DNA of 64,000 nucleotides from Actinomycetota bacterium (GTDB lineage: Bacteria; Actinomycetota; Thermoleophilia; Gaiellales; Gaiellaceae), in contig JAIBJN010000005.1 of assembly GCA_020029595.1 (NCBI GenBank), positions 37,768 through 101,767 on the forward strand, written 5' to 3'. Numbering within the stretch: position 1 is the first letter of the stretch; each line of letters begins with the position of its first letter. Positions 31,006-40,333 of this stretch are shown piece by piece. Both the position numbers and the translations under genes were made by a program. Under the pieces are notes generated by a model that was given only the letters and a program-made list of their open reading frames with translations, did no database searches and was not told where the DNA came from.

Positions 31006-33074
31006 TGGCTCTCACCATCCTTGAAGGCTCGACGTTCTGCGTGTCGGACGAGCGCGGGGACATCGTCGAGCCGACGATGGGGCTCTTCGCGCACGACACC
31101 CGCTTCCTCTCACGGTGGGTGCTGACGATCAACGGCGCCAGGCCTCTCATGCTCTCGTCGCGCAAGGTGGAGTACTACTCGGCGGCCTTCTTCCTGCGGA
31201 ACCCGGCTGCAGGCGGCCTCGCCCACGACGAGCTCTCGATCGCCCGCGAGCGGTTCGTGGGCGACGCGATGCAGGAGCACATCGTCGTCTCCAACCACTC
31301 TCGGCGCCGAGTCGAGTTCGACCTCACGCTCGACCTGGGCACCGACTTCGCGGACATCTTCGCCGTCAAGGCCTACGACTTCGCGCTCGGCGATCCTGAG
31401 CACGCGCCCCCGCTCCCGAACGCAGTCCCGCCCGTCTACGAGTCCTCCGAAAACCAGTTCGTGCTGGCCGGCGGGGGAGACGGCTTCACCGGGCTGACGC
31501 AGGTCGTCCTCTCCGAGCGGGGCGAGGCCTCCGACTCGACGATCACCTATCGCATCGAGCTCGAGCCTCGTGACAGCTGGCGTTTGCGGGCCGACGTCAT
31601 CCCCTCGCTCGACGGCGTACGCACGGCGGCGCAGATCGCCGAGCGGCGCTTCGGCGACGAGCTCGCGCGCGTTCGGGCCTCGCTCGCGGCCTGGCGGCTG
31701 CGCGTTCCGCAGCTCCGCTCCTCGTGGGACGAGCTCACGCACTCCTTCCGCCAGTCGGTCGCCGACCTCTCCTCGCTCCGCATGGATGAGGACCCGCGGC
31801 TCCCGGGCCAGCTCCCGGCGGCCGGCATGCCGTGGTTCATGACCGTCTTCGGCCGAGACACGCTGATCACCTGTCTCCAGACGCTGCTCTTCGGCCCCGA
31901 GCTCGCCCAGAACGCCCTCGCCGTCCTCGCCGAGCTCCAGGCGTGCGAGGACGATCCCGTGGCGGACGCCGAGCCCGGCAAGATCGTCCACGAAGTGAGG
32001 CATGGCAAGGGCGCGGAAGCGTGGTTCCCGCGCTACTACGGGACGGTCGACGCGACGCCGCTCTACCTCGTCCTCCTCTCCGAGGTTTGGCGCTGGACCG
32101 ACGACGCGGGCCTCGTGCGGGACCTGCGCGAGCCGGCCCTACGCGCGCTCGAGTGGATCGACCGCTACGGCGATCTCGACGGCGACGGCTTCGTCGAGTA
32201 CCTGAGCCGATCGCCGCGCGGGCTCGTCAACCAGTCGTGGAAGGACTCCGGCGACTCACAGCTCTTCCGCGACGGGCGGCGCGCGGAGCCGCCGATCGCG
32301 CCGTGCGAAGTGCAGGGTTACGTCTACGACGCGAAGGTCCGCCTCGCCGAGCTCGCGCGAGAGGTCTGGCGCGAGCGGGAGCTCGCGGACCGGCTCGAGC
32401 GTGACGCGGCCGAGCTCAAGACGCGCTTCGACCAGGCGTTCTGGTGCGAGGCGCGGGGAGGCTACTACGCGCTCGCGCTCGACGCCGAGAAGGAGCGGGT
32501 GGACGCGCTCACGTCGAACATCGGCCACCTCCTCTGGAGCGGCATCGTCCCGCCCGAGCGAGTCGACGCCGTCGTCGACCAGCTCATGGGCGAAGAGCTG
32601 TGGTCGGGCTGGGGCGTCCGCACGATGTCGGCCGGGGACGTGGGCTTCAACCCGCTCACGTACCACAACGGGACGGTCTGGCCGCACGACAACTCGCTGA
32701 TCGCGTGGGGCCTGGCGCGCTACGGGCGCTGGCCCGAGGCACAGCGCATCGTCCGGCGTCTGCTGAACGCGGCCTCGTACTTCGACCACCAGCTGCCGGA
32801 GGTCTTCGCGGGCTTCTCGCGGACGGAGACTCCGTTCCCGATCCCGTATCCGACCGCCGCGCGGCCGCAGGCGTGGGCGGCCGGCACGCCCGTGCTCCTC
32901 CTCCAGCTCCTCCTCGGCCTGGAGCCGGACCGCCGTCGCCACGTCCTCGGCACAACGGCGCCCGACGACATCCCCTCCTGGGCGGGCTCGCTCCGCGTGA
33001 CCGGCGTGCGCGCGTTCGACAAGTCGTGGGACGTGCAGCTCGAGGGCGGCCGTGTCACGATCGAGCAGGCGTGA
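31005..33074 (+). CDS. Glycogen debranching enzyme-like amylo-alpha-1,6-glucosidase
   Basis: A 689-residue protein. The N-terminal 230 residues form the GDE_N_bis beta domain (FAHDTRFLSRWVLTING). An (alpha/alpha)6 barrel follows, with MPWFMTVFGRDTLITCLQTL, GLVNQSWKDSGD and GFNPLTYHNGTVWPHDNSL, containing the acidic residues expected for glucosidase catalysis (Asp in GRDT, Asp in WKDSGD, Glu near the C-terminus). The family acts on alpha-1,6 branches of glycogen or related glucans in the cytoplasm. GTG 31005 overlaps the SDR stop by one base, and the stop overlaps the glycosyltransferase start by 4 bases. Confidence 0.88.
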   Translation: MALTILEGSTFCVSDERGDIVEPTMGLFAHDTRFLSRWVLTINGARPLMLSSRKVEYYSAAFFLRNPAAGGLAHDELSIARERFVGDAMQEHIVVSNHSRRRVEFDLTLDLGTDFADIFAVKAYDFALGDPEHAPPLPNAVPPVYESSENQFVLAGGGDGFTGLTQVVLSERGEASDSTITYRIELEPRDSWRLRADVIPSLDGVRTAAQIAERRFGDELARVRASLAAWRLRVPQLRSSWDELTHSFRQSVADLSSLRMDEDPRLPGQLPAAGMPWFMTVFGRDTLITCLQTLLFGPELAQNALAVLAELQACEDDPVADAEPGKIVHEVRHGKGAEAWFPRYYGTVDATPLYLVLLSEVWRWTDDAGLVRDLREPALRALEWIDRYGDLDGDGFVEYLSRSPRGLVNQSWKDSGDSQLFRDGRRAEPPIAPCEVQGYVYDAKVRLAELAREVWRERELADRLERDAAELKTRFDQAFWCEARGGYYALALDAEKERVDALTSNIGHLLWSGIVPPERVDAVVDQLMGEELWSGWGVRTMSAGDVGFNPLTYHNGTVWPHDNSLIAWGLARYGRWPEAQRIVRRLLNAASYFDHQLPEVFAGFSRTETPFPIPYPTAARPQAWAAGTPVLLLQLLLGLEPDRRRHVLGTTAPDDIPSWAGSLRVTGVRAFDKSWDVQLEGGRVTIEQA

Positions 33075-34105
33075 GGATCGCAGTCCTCTCCCCGGTCTGG
33101 TTCCCGGTCCCGCCGGTTGGCTACGGGGGAATCGAGTGGGTCGTGGCGCTTCTCGCCGACGGCCTCGCCGCCGCCGGCCACGACGTCAGCCTCTTCGCCT
33201 CGGGCGACTCGCTCACGAAGGCGAAGCTCGTCTCGGTCTACGCGGAGGCGCCCTCGGCGGAGATCGGGAAGACGATGCCCGAGCTCAGGCACGCGCTCGC
33301 CTGCTACGAGCAGGCGGAGGAGTTCGACATCGTCAACGACCATTCCGGGCCGCTCGCCGTGGCGATCGGCGCGGGCGTGGGGACGCCGGTCGTCCACACG
33401 GTGCACGGGCCCCTCACCGGGGCCGACGGCGACCTCTACGCGTCTCTCGCCCACGTCGCGCCGCAGGTCGGGCTCATCTCGCTCTCCCTGAACCAGCGCA
33501 AGCCGCAGCCCGACCTTCCGTGGGTGGCGAACTGCGCCAACGCGCTCGACCTCGGCGCCTATCCGGTGCACACGGAGCGCGGCGAGTACCTCCTCTTCCT
33601 CGGGCGCATGAGCGCCGACAAGGGCTGCCACCGCGCGGTCGAGGTCGCGCAGGAGGCGGGCATCCCGCTGAAGATCGCCGGGAAGATGCGGGAGCCGGCC
33701 GAGCGTGAGTACTTCGAGGCGTACGTCGCGCCGCACCTCGGCGACGGGGTCGAGTACCTCGGCGAGACGAGCCACGGGAAGAAGGTCGCACTCCTGCAGA
33801 ACGCGCGCGCGACGCTCTTCCCGATCGAGTGGGAGGAGCCGTTCGGTCTCGTCATGATCGAGTCGATGGCCTGCGGCACGCCGGTGATCGCCACGCGCTG
33901 GGGCGCCGTGCCGGAGGTGATCGAGCACGGCCGGTCGGGCATCGTCGTCGACGACTACCGCCAGATGGCGGGCGCCCTGGCGGACGCCGACCGGCTCGAG
34001 CCGCTCGAGTGCCGCCGCTACGTCGAGGAGCGGTTCTCGGCGGAGCGCATGGTGCGGGACTACGAGGTCGCTTACACGTCCGTGCTCGAAGAGGCCTCGG
34101 TCTAA
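33071..34105 (+). CDS. GT4-family glycosyltransferase
   Basis: A 344-residue GT-B enzyme. The N-terminal Rossmann half has PPVGYGGIEWVVALLADGL (nucleotide-sugar/acceptor loop) and FDIVNDHSGP. The C-terminal half has LLFLGRMSADKGCHRAVEVA and the retaining-GT4 signature EEPFGLVMIESMACGTPVIA. These enzymes transfer sugars from UDP-, GDP- or ADP-sugars with retention. Overlap with the debranching gene suggests a role in alpha-glucan or trehalose metabolism. The 3' end overlaps convergent metB by 4 bases. Confidence 0.92.
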   Translation: MRIAVLSPVWFPVPPVGYGGIEWVVALLADGLAAAGHDVSLFASGDSLTKAKLVSVYAEAPSAEIGKTMPELRHALACYEQAEEFDIVNDHSGPLAVAIGAGVGTPVVHTVHGPLTGADGDLYASLAHVAPQVGLISLSLNQRKPQPDLPWVANCANALDLGAYPVHTERGEYLLFLGRMSADKGCHRAVEVAQEAGIPLKIAGKMREPAEREYFEAYVAPHLGDGVEYLGETSHGKKVALLQNARATLFPIEWEEPFGLVMIESMACGTPVIATRWGAVPEVIEHGRSGIVVDDYRQMAGALADADRLEPLECRRYVEERFSAERMVRDYEVAYTSVLEEASV

Positions 34106-35292
34106 GCGCGCTTCGACGCGGCGGCGACGGGCGCGAGCGCCTGCTCGAGGTCGGCGACGAGGTCGGCCGCCGCTTCGATTCCGACCGAGAGGCGGACGAG
34201 GTTGCCGGGCGTGGCGAAGGACGCCTCGCTGGTCGAGGCGTGCGTCATCCGGGCGGGGACCTCGATCAGGCTCTCCACTCCCCCCAGGCTCTCCGCGAGC
34301 GTCCACACCTTCGTCCGCGTGACGAGCGCGATCGCCTCCTCCTCCGACGCCGTGAGGAAGGAGATCATCCCGCCGAAGTCGCGCATCTGGCGCGCGGCGA
34401 TCTCGTGCCCGGGGTGGTCTCGGAGGCCCGGGTAGAGGACGTGGTCGACGGCCGGGTGGCCGGCGAGGAAGTCGGCGACCGCCCGCGCGTTCTCGGAGTG
34501 GCGCTCCATGCGGAGTGCAAGCGTCTTCAGGCCGCGCAGGACGAGCCAGCAGTCGAACGGGCCGGGAACGGCGCCGAGGGCCTTCTGCAGGAACTTCAGC
34601 CGCTCGGCGACGGTGGGGTCGTTCGTGGCGACGGAGCCGCCGATGACGTCCGAGTGGCCGCTGAGGTACTTCGTCGTCGAGTGGAGGACGACGTCCGCGC
34701 CGAGCTCGAGCGGGCGCTGGAAGTAGGGGGTGGCGAACGTGTTGTCGACGACGACGAGCGCGCCCGCGGCGTGGGCGGAGTCCGCGGCCTTGCGGATGTC
34801 GATCACGTTCAGCAGCGGGTTCGTCGGCGTCTCGAGCCAGACGATGCGGGTCGACTCGTCGAGGTGCGGCTCGAGGCCAGCCGCGATCTCCTCCGCGGAC
34901 AGGTACGTGAACCGGTAGCCCTTGGGCTCGTAGACCTGCGTGAACATCCGGTAGACGCCGCCGTAGACGTCGTTCACGGAAACGACGCGGTCGCCCGGGT
35001 TGACGAGGTGCATGATCGTCGTCGTCGCCCCCAGGCCGGAGGAGTACGCGAGCCCGTACTCGGCGCTCTCGAGCGAGGCGAGGCAGGTCTCGAGCGCCGT
35101 CCGCGTGGGGTTTCCGGAGCGGGAGTAGTCGTAGCCCTTGTTGACGCCCACGTCGTCCTGGACGAACGTTGCCGTCTGGTAGATCGGCGTGATGACGGCG
35201 CCCGTCGCCGGGTCGGGCTCCTGCCCGTCGTGGATCGCCCGCGTCTCGAACTCCACAGCGTCAGTGTATGCCGCGCCGTCCTTGGCGGACAC
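34102..35292 (-). CDS. metB: Cystathionine gamma-synthase / gamma-lyase (PLP, Cys/Met metabolism)
   Basis: A 396-residue fold-type I PLP enzyme. The cofactor Lys is in VLHSTTKYLSGHSDVIGG (about residue 205); YDYSRSGNPTR and YSSGLGATTTIMHL bind PLP and the partner subunit; FGGMISF and the S-L-G-G-V-E-S-L motif are diagnostic of cystathionine gamma-synthase/lyase. Next to a cystathionine beta-synthase gene, the gamma-lyase direction (reverse transsulfuration to cysteine) is the better inference, but the two activities cannot be separated by sequence. GTG 35292 gives the longest product; GTG 35256 (VEFETRAIHDGQ) fits family length better. Confidence 0.9.
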   Translation of the reverse strand: MSAKDGAAYTDAVEFETRAIHDGQEPDPATGAVITPIYQTATFVQDDVGVNKGYDYSRSGNPTRTALETCLASLESAEYGLAYSSGLGATTTIMHLVNPGDRVVSVNDVYGGVYRMFTQVYEPKGYRFTYLSAEEIAAGLEPHLDESTRIVWLETPTNPLLNVIDIRKAADSAHAAGALVVVDNTFATPYFQRPLELGADVVLHSTTKYLSGHSDVIGGSVATNDPTVAERLKFLQKALGAVPGPFDCWLVLRGLKTLALRMERHSENARAVADFLAGHPAVDHVLYPGLRDHPGHEIAARQMRDFGGMISFLTASEEEAIALVTRTKVWTLAESLGGVESLIEVPARMTHASTSEASFATPGNLVRLSVGIEAAADLVADLEQALAPVAAASKRA

Positions 35293-35300
35293 GCCAGGGG

Positions 35301-36704
35301 TCAGGCGCCGTCGGCGGTGCGGCCGTGGGCGAGGTACTCGAGGAGGTCCGCCCGCGTGAGGACGCCGACGGGCCTTCCGGCGCGCGCGACGACGACGGCC
35401 GGGTTGCCGGCGGAGAGGTCGGCGAAGACGGTGTCCACGGACTCGTCGATCTCGACGGCCGGGAGCGGCGGCTCCATCGCCGCGGCCACCTCCTCGCCGA
35501 GCGCGTCCCGGTTCCGGAAGACGCGTTCGAGGAGGCCGCGCTCCCGGATCGACCCGACCAGATCGGCGAGCGACTCGCCGCCGTCGTGGCGGACGACCGG
35601 AATCTGTGAGATGCCGTAGCGCTGCATGAGGTCGATCGCCTCGCCGACCTTCTGGTGCGACTCGACCGTGACGAGCTCAGGGACGTCCGGCTCCTCTTGG
35701 CGCTTGAACGCGAGCACCTCCTCGATCGTCGGCGCCGGCGCTTCCCGCTCCAGGAAGCCGTGCTCCATGAGCCAGTTGTCGTCGTAGAGCTTGGAGAGGT
35801 AGCCGCGGCCGGAGTCCGGGATCAGCGTCACGAGCGTCGCCTCCGGCCCGAAGCGCTGCGCGACCTGGAGCATCGCCCACACCGCCGTTCCCCCTGAGCC
35901 GCCGACGAGCAGCCCCTCCTCGCGCGCGAGCCGGCGCGCGGTCCGGAACGAGTCGCCGTCCGAGACTGCCACGTACTCGTCAACGAGCGACGGGTCGTAC
36001 GTCTCCGGCCAGAAGTCCTCGCCGATGCCTTCGACGAGATAGGGGTGGACGTTGCCCGGGTTCGAGAAGATCGACCCCTCCGGATCCGCCCCGATGACGA
36101 GGAGGTCGGGCTTGCGCTCCCGCAGGTAGCGCGCCGTCCCCGAGATCGTCCCGCCCGTCCCGATGGAGAGGACGACCGCGTCGAGCTCCCCGCCGGTCTG
36201 TTCCCAGATCTCCGGCCCGGTTGTCTCGTAGTGGGCATCCGGGTTCGCGGGATTGGAGTACTGGTCCGGCTTGAACGCCCCGGGGATCTCCTCCGCCAGC
36301 CGGTTGGAGACCGAGTAGTAGCTCTCCGGAGATTCCGGCGGGACCGCGGTCGGGCAGATGACGACCTCGGCGCCGTACCCGCGCAGGAGCGCACGCTTCT
36401 CCTCGGCGATCTTGTCCGGCATCACGAAGACGCAGCGATAGCCCTTGATGGCGGCCGCGATCGCGAGCCCGACGCCCGTGTTTCCGCTCGTCGGCTCGAC
36501 GATCGTCCCGCCCGGTCGGAGCCTCCCCTCACGCTCGGCCGCCTCGATCATGCGGAGCCCGATGCGGTCCTTCACGCTCCCCCCCGGGTTCATGTACTCG
36601 AGCTTCGCGAGCAGGGTCGGCCCGAGCTCCCGGCCCACCCGCTGGAGGCGGACGAGCGGCGTCCGCCCGACGAGATCGAGAACGGTCGGGTAGTCAGGAG
36701 CCAC
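35301..36704 (-). CDS. cbs: Cystathionine beta-synthase with C-terminal CBS-domain pair
   Basis: A 467-residue protein. Residues 1-320 form a fold-type II PLP enzyme: EYMNPGGSVKDRIGLRMIEAA (cofactor Lys at about 45), EPTSGNTGVGLA (substrate/phosphate loop), GTGGTISGTARYL and SGGTAVWA. Residues about 335-465 form two CBS modules (LVTVESHQKVGEAIDLMQRYG, GRPVGVLTRADLLEYL), the regulatory region that binds adenosyl ligands in some family members. It condenses serine or O-acetylserine with homocysteine. GTG 36704 begins the conserved N-terminus. The stop is 8 bases from metB, so they form one unit. Confidence 0.93.
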   Translation of the reverse strand: MAPDYPTVLDLVGRTPLVRLQRVGRELGPTLLAKLEYMNPGGSVKDRIGLRMIEAAEREGRLRPGGTIVEPTSGNTGVGLAIAAAIKGYRCVFVMPDKIAEEKRALLRGYGAEVVICPTAVPPESPESYYSVSNRLAEEIPGAFKPDQYSNPANPDAHYETTGPEIWEQTGGELDAVVLSIGTGGTISGTARYLRERKPDLLVIGADPEGSIFSNPGNVHPYLVEGIGEDFWPETYDPSLVDEYVAVSDGDSFRTARRLAREEGLLVGGSGGTAVWAMLQVAQRFGPEATLVTLIPDSGRGYLSKLYDDNWLMEHGFLEREAPAPTIEEVLAFKRQEEPDVPELVTVESHQKVGEAIDLMQRYGISQIPVVRHDGGESLADLVGSIRERGLLERVFRNRDALGEEVAAAMEPPLPAVEIDESVDTVFADLSAGNPAVVVARAGRPVGVLTRADLLEYLAHGRTADGA

Positions 36705-36727
36705 GGCCGTAGCGTAGTGCGCCGGCT

Positions 36728-37285
36728 TCAGAAGCCGACGTCGACCAGGCGGAAGAACCAGAGCGCACTCGTGTACCAGACCGCGATGAGCACGGCGAAG
36801 AGCAGCCCGCCCGCCGTCGGGAGGACCCAGACGGGGAAGCGGTGCAGACGCACCACGAGCACCTTGGCCGCGAAGGCGCCGTAGAGCGCGCAGCCGAGGA
36901 GGGAATGGGCGAGTACGCGGTCGTTGCCGCTCTGGAAGCCGAGCAGGAAGATGCAGTGGTAGGCGACCGGGAGCGTGAGGAGGAAGGCGAGCCGCCCAGT
37001 CCACCGGTGCACGCTCGGGATCCAGTCCGGCCGCCGCCAGGGGAGCTTGCGGAAGATCCAAGCCGCCGTGAAGAGCTGCACGATGCCCAGGGCGACCGCC
37101 GCGCTCGCGAGCCAGACCTTCATGTGGATGGTGTCGCTGAAAACGAGGTCGAAGTACCCGCCGCCTTGGTCGATCTCGGCCTCGGCGAGGAAGCCCGCGA
37201 GCAGCGAGACGACCGCGAAGCCCGCGAGGGGGACGAGCAGCCAGCGCGGAGAGCGGGTCGGGCTCGGTGTCGGGGCGGTCGTCAT
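36728..37285 (-). CDS. DUF6529 membrane protein
   Basis: A 185-residue protein with five hydrophobic segments: about 15-33, 54-75, 97-113, 125-145 and 152-172. IHMKVWLASAAVALGIVQL, HRWTGRLAFLLTLPVAYHC and LLGCALYGAFAAKVLVVR are the DUF6529 signature; the paired His residues in helices 3 and 4 resemble heme-ligand positions of cytochrome b561-type proteins, which is speculation. It follows purH by one base and precedes cbs by 23 bases, an odd place for a membrane protein. Confidence 0.8.
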   Translation of the reverse strand: MTTAPTPSPTRSPRWLLVPLAGFAVVSLLAGFLAEAEIDQGGGYFDLVFSDTIHMKVWLASAAVALGIVQLFTAAWIFRKLPWRRPDWIPSVHRWTGRLAFLLTLPVAYHCIFLLGFQSGNDRVLAHSLLGCALYGAFAAKVLVVRLHRFPVWVLPTAGGLLFAVLIAVWYTSALWFFRLVDVGF

Positions 37286-37286
37286 C

Positions 37287-38828
37287 TCAGTGCCGGAAGT
37301 GGCGGCGCGCGGTGAAGACCATCATCGCCCCGGCGGCCTCGACCGCGCCGACGACGTCGGCGTCGCGCTTCGAGCCGCCCGGCTGGATGATCGCCCCCAC
37401 GCCCGCGTCGAGGGCGAGTCGGGGGCCGTCAGGGAAGGGAAAGAACGCATCCGAGGCGAGTGAGGCGCCCGCGACCGAATGGCCGTGCTCGGCGGCCTTC
37501 TCGAGCGCGAGCCGAACCGCGTCCACGCGGCTCATCTGGCCGCCGCCGATCCCGACCGCCTGGAGGTCCTTGGCGATCACGATCGCGTTCGAGGCGACGT
37601 GCTTGACGACGCGCCAGGCGAAGAGGAGGTCGCCCCAGACCGCCTCGTCGGGGTGACGGTCGGTCGCGACGTTCATTCCCTCGCGGTCGTCGACCTCCGC
37701 ATCGGTGTCCTGGACGAGGAAGCCGCCGAGCACGCGGCGGTAGTCGCGGTCCCCCGGGGCCGCCCCGCGCCGCTCGCGATCCTCGAGGATGCGGAGCCCC
37801 TCTTTCGTCCGGAGCGTTGCGAGCGCCTCCTCCTCGTAGGAGGGCGCGATCAGCACCTCGACGAACTGCTCCGCCAGGCGCGCCGCGAGCTCGGCCGAGA
37901 CCTTCCGGTTGACCGCGACGACGCCGCCGTAGGCCGAGACCGGGTCGGACGAGAGCGCGCGTTCGTAGGCCTCCTCGATGGAAGCTGCCACGGCGCAGCC
38001 GCACGGGTTCGCGTGCTTGACGATGACGCAGGACGGGAGCGCGAACTCCCGCTGGACCGCCCGCGCCGCGTCGAGGTCGTTCAGGTTGTTGAAGGAGAGC
38101 TCTCTGCCGTTGAGCTGGTCCACCCGCGAGAGGAGGTGGCGACGCACGCCGGCCTCCGCGTAGTAGGCGGCCCGCTGGTGCGGGTTCTCCCCGTAGGCGA
38201 GGTCGCCAACCCGCTCGAGCGAGAGGAGGAGCTGCGGGGGGAACGTTTCGATGTCGGCGAACCAGGAGGCGATCGACGTCTCGTAGGCGGCCGTATGCGC
38301 GAAGGCCTCGGCAGCCAGCCGGCGTCGGGTGTCGAGGTCGATGCCCCCGCCTCGAAGCTGGTCGAGGATCTCCTCGTAGCGCGTTGCCTCACAGACAGGG
38401 ACGACGTCCACGAAGTTCTTCGCCGCCGCGCGCAGGAGTGCCGGCCCGCCGATGTCGATCATCTCGACGGCGTCCTCCTCGCGCACGTTCCTGCGCGCCG
38501 TCACGCCCCGGAACGGATAGAGGTTCACGCACACGAGGTCGAACGTGCGAATGCCCTGCTCGCGGAGCTCGTCGAGGTCGGCCTCGAGGCCGCGGCGCGC
38601 GAGGATGCCGGCATGGATGCGCGGGTGGAGCGTCTTCACCCGCCCGCCGAGAAGCTCGGGGACGTCGGTCAGCTCCTCGACCGGCACGACGTCGATGCCG
38701 AGCTCGGCGATATAGGCCGCCGTGCCGCCGCTCGCCACGATCTCGACGCCGAGGTCGGAGAGGCCGCGCGCGAAGACGTCCAGCCCGGTCTTGTCGAACA
38801 CGGAGATGAGCGCCCGCCCGACCTGCAT
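37287..38828 (-). CDS. purH: Bifunctional AICAR transformylase / IMP cyclohydrolase
   Basis: A 513-residue enzyme for the last two steps of IMP synthesis. The N-terminal IMP cyclohydrolase has ALISVFDKTGL, VASGGTAAYI and GGRVKTLHPRIHAGIL. The C-terminal transformylase has GENPHQRAAYY, the catalytic VIVKHANPCGCA and SDAFFPFPDG, and ends GAMMVFTARRHFRH. Full length. It lies in a minus-strand run with purM and purN upstream (6 bases from purN) and DUF6529 downstream. Confidence 0.97.
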   Translation of the reverse strand: MQVGRALISVFDKTGLDVFARGLSDLGVEIVASGGTAAYIAELGIDVVPVEELTDVPELLGGRVKTLHPRIHAGILARRGLEADLDELREQGIRTFDLVCVNLYPFRGVTARRNVREEDAVEMIDIGGPALLRAAAKNFVDVVPVCEATRYEEILDQLRGGGIDLDTRRRLAAEAFAHTAAYETSIASWFADIETFPPQLLLSLERVGDLAYGENPHQRAAYYAEAGVRRHLLSRVDQLNGRELSFNNLNDLDAARAVQREFALPSCVIVKHANPCGCAVAASIEEAYERALSSDPVSAYGGVVAVNRKVSAELAARLAEQFVEVLIAPSYEEEALATLRTKEGLRILEDRERRGAAPGDRDYRRVLGGFLVQDTDAEVDDREGMNVATDRHPDEAVWGDLLFAWRVVKHVASNAIVIAKDLQAVGIGGGQMSRVDAVRLALEKAAEHGHSVAGASLASDAFFPFPDGPRLALDAGVGAIIQPGGSKRDADVVGAVEAAGAMMVFTARRHFRH

Positions 38829-38834
38829 CCTGGC

Positions 38835-39383
38835 CTAGGAGCGTAATGCGCCGGCCAGATAGAGGCGCGCGGCTTCGGGCAGCAGGCGGTGCTCGACCGC
38901 GTGCACGCGCTCGCGCAGGCGCTCGGGGGTGTCGCCGGGCTCGATCGGCACCGGCTCCTGGAAGATCACGGGTCCGGAGTCGACGCCCTCGTCGACGAAG
39001 TGGACGGTGACGCCCGTCTCCGCCACGCCGGCGGCGAGCGCGTCCTCGATCGGCGTCGGGCCCGGGAACGCGGGCAGAAGCGAGGGATGAACGTTGATCG
39101 CCGTGCAGCGCTCGAGGAAGGCGGGCGTGAGCAACTGCATGTACCCGGCGCAGACGACGAGTTCGGCGCCGTGCTGGACGAGCCAGTCGGCCATGGCCAG
39201 ATCCCGCTCCTCGCGCGACGCGTGGTCGTCGAGGGCGAAGACGGCGGTCGGAATGCCTGCCTGCGCCGCGCGCGTTAGCGCTCCGGCGTCGGCGACGTTC
39301 GAGGCGACGGCGGCGATCGGGAGCTTCTGGTCGATCAGCGCCTGGAGGTTCGAGCCCCGGCCGGAGACGAGGACGCCGATCAC
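38835..39383 (-). CDS. purN: Phosphoribosylglycinamide formyltransferase
   Basis: A 182-residue folate-dependent GAR transformylase. IGVLVSGRGSNLQALI binds the ribose phosphate, NVHPSLLPAFPGPTPIEDAL holds the catalytic Asn-His, and VHFVDEGVDSGPVIFQEPVPI the catalytic Asp. GTG 39383 overlaps the purM stop by 4 bases, so the genes are translationally coupled. Confidence 0.96.
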   Translation of the reverse strand: MIGVLVSGRGSNLQALIDQKLPIAAVASNVADAGALTRAAQAGIPTAVFALDDHASREERDLAMADWLVQHGAELVVCAGYMQLLTPAFLERCTAINVHPSLLPAFPGPTPIEDALAAGVAETGVTVHFVDEGVDSGPVIFQEPVPIEPGDTPERLRERVHAVEHRLLPEAARLYLAGALRS

Positions 39384-40333
39384 GCCTCGTCTGCCCAGAC
39401 GACGCCCTCGATCCCCTCCGCGAGCCGTCCGATCACGGGGAAACCGGTGCGCCCGGCGTCCGCCCCGGGCACGACCGCGCAGAAGCCCACCCCGAGGTTG
39501 AAGACGCGCCGCTGCTCGTCCTCCGGCACGCCGCGCTCGTCCAGCCACGCGAAGACGCGCGGCCGCTCCCAGCTCGCCGGGTCGATCCGCGCGCCGAGAC
39601 CTGTGGGGAGGACGCGCGGGAGATTGCCCGGGATCCCGCCGCCCGTCACGTGCGCGAGCGCACGGACCTCGCACGCCGACCGCAGCCGCCCGACGTCCTC
39701 GAGGTAGAGCCGCGTCGGGGCGAGCAGGAGGTCGGCGTCGAAGGGCTCGTCCCCGAGCAGGCGGCGCACGAGCGTGAACCCGTTCGCGTGGAGCCCGCTC
39801 GCGGGGAGGCCGACGACGGCGTCCCCGGGCTCGCAGCGGGAGCCGTCGACGAGCTCGTCCCGGTGGACGAGCCCGACCATCGTCCCGGCGAAGTCCAGCT
39901 CCCCTTCCCGGTAGATGCCGGGCAGCTCCGCCGTCTCCCCACCGAGGATGGCGCAGCCGGCCTCGCGGCACACCGAGGCGGCGCCGCCGACGAGCTCGGC
40001 CACCTCGGCGACGTCGAGCAAGCCCGCGGCCGCGTAGTCGAGGAAGAAGAGCGGCTTGGCGCCGGTCGTCGCGAGGTCGTTGGCGCAGTGCGCGGCGAGG
40101 TCGACGCCCGCGTCGAAGAGACGGCCCGCGCGCCGCGAGAGGATGAGCTTCGTGCCGACGCCGTCCGTCGTCGCGGCGAGCAGGCGCTCGTCGTCGAGCG
40201 CGTAGAGCCCGGCGAAGGCGCCGAGCGAGCCTTCGACCCGCTCGGTCCGCGTCGACTCGACGGCCGCGCGCAGTCGCTCTACGATCTCCTCGGCCTTCGC
40301 CAGGGACACCCCGGCGTTGCGGTACGTCGTCAC
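39380..40333 (-). CDS. purM: Phosphoribosylformylglycinamidine cyclo-ligase (AIR synthetase)
   Basis: A 317-residue ATP-grasp-unlike PurM-fold enzyme that closes the imidazole ring. LAATTDGVGTKLILSRRAGR, AAHCANDLATTGAKPLFFLDYAA and GGETAELPGIYREGELDFAGT are the nucleotide and Mg2+ segments, and HVTGGGIPGNLPRVLP the C-terminal signature. GTG 40333 was chosen because the conserved TYRNAGVSLAKAEEIV follows at once and it overlaps the upstream VOC stop by 4 bases. Confidence 0.97.
   Translation of the reverse strand: MTTYRNAGVSLAKAEEIVERLRAAVESTRTERVEGSLGAFAGLYALDDERLLAATTDGVGTKLILSRRAGRLFDAGVDLAAHCANDLATTGAKPLFFLDYAAAGLLDVAEVAELVGGAASVCREAGCAILGGETAELPGIYREGELDFAGTMVGLVHRDELVDGSRCEPGDAVVGLPASGLHANGFTLVRRLLGDEPFDADLLLAPTRLYLEDVGRLRSACEVRALAHVTGGGIPGNLPRVLPTGLGARIDPASWERPRVFAWLDERGVPEDEQRRVFNLGVGFCAVVPGADAGRTGFPVIGRLAEGIEGVVWADEA

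Noticed and set aside
39340..39365. GGTTCGAGCCCC resembling a tRNA T loop
   Set aside because: It is inside purN and encodes the conserved GRGSN phosphate loop on the minus strand; no cloverleaf surrounds it.
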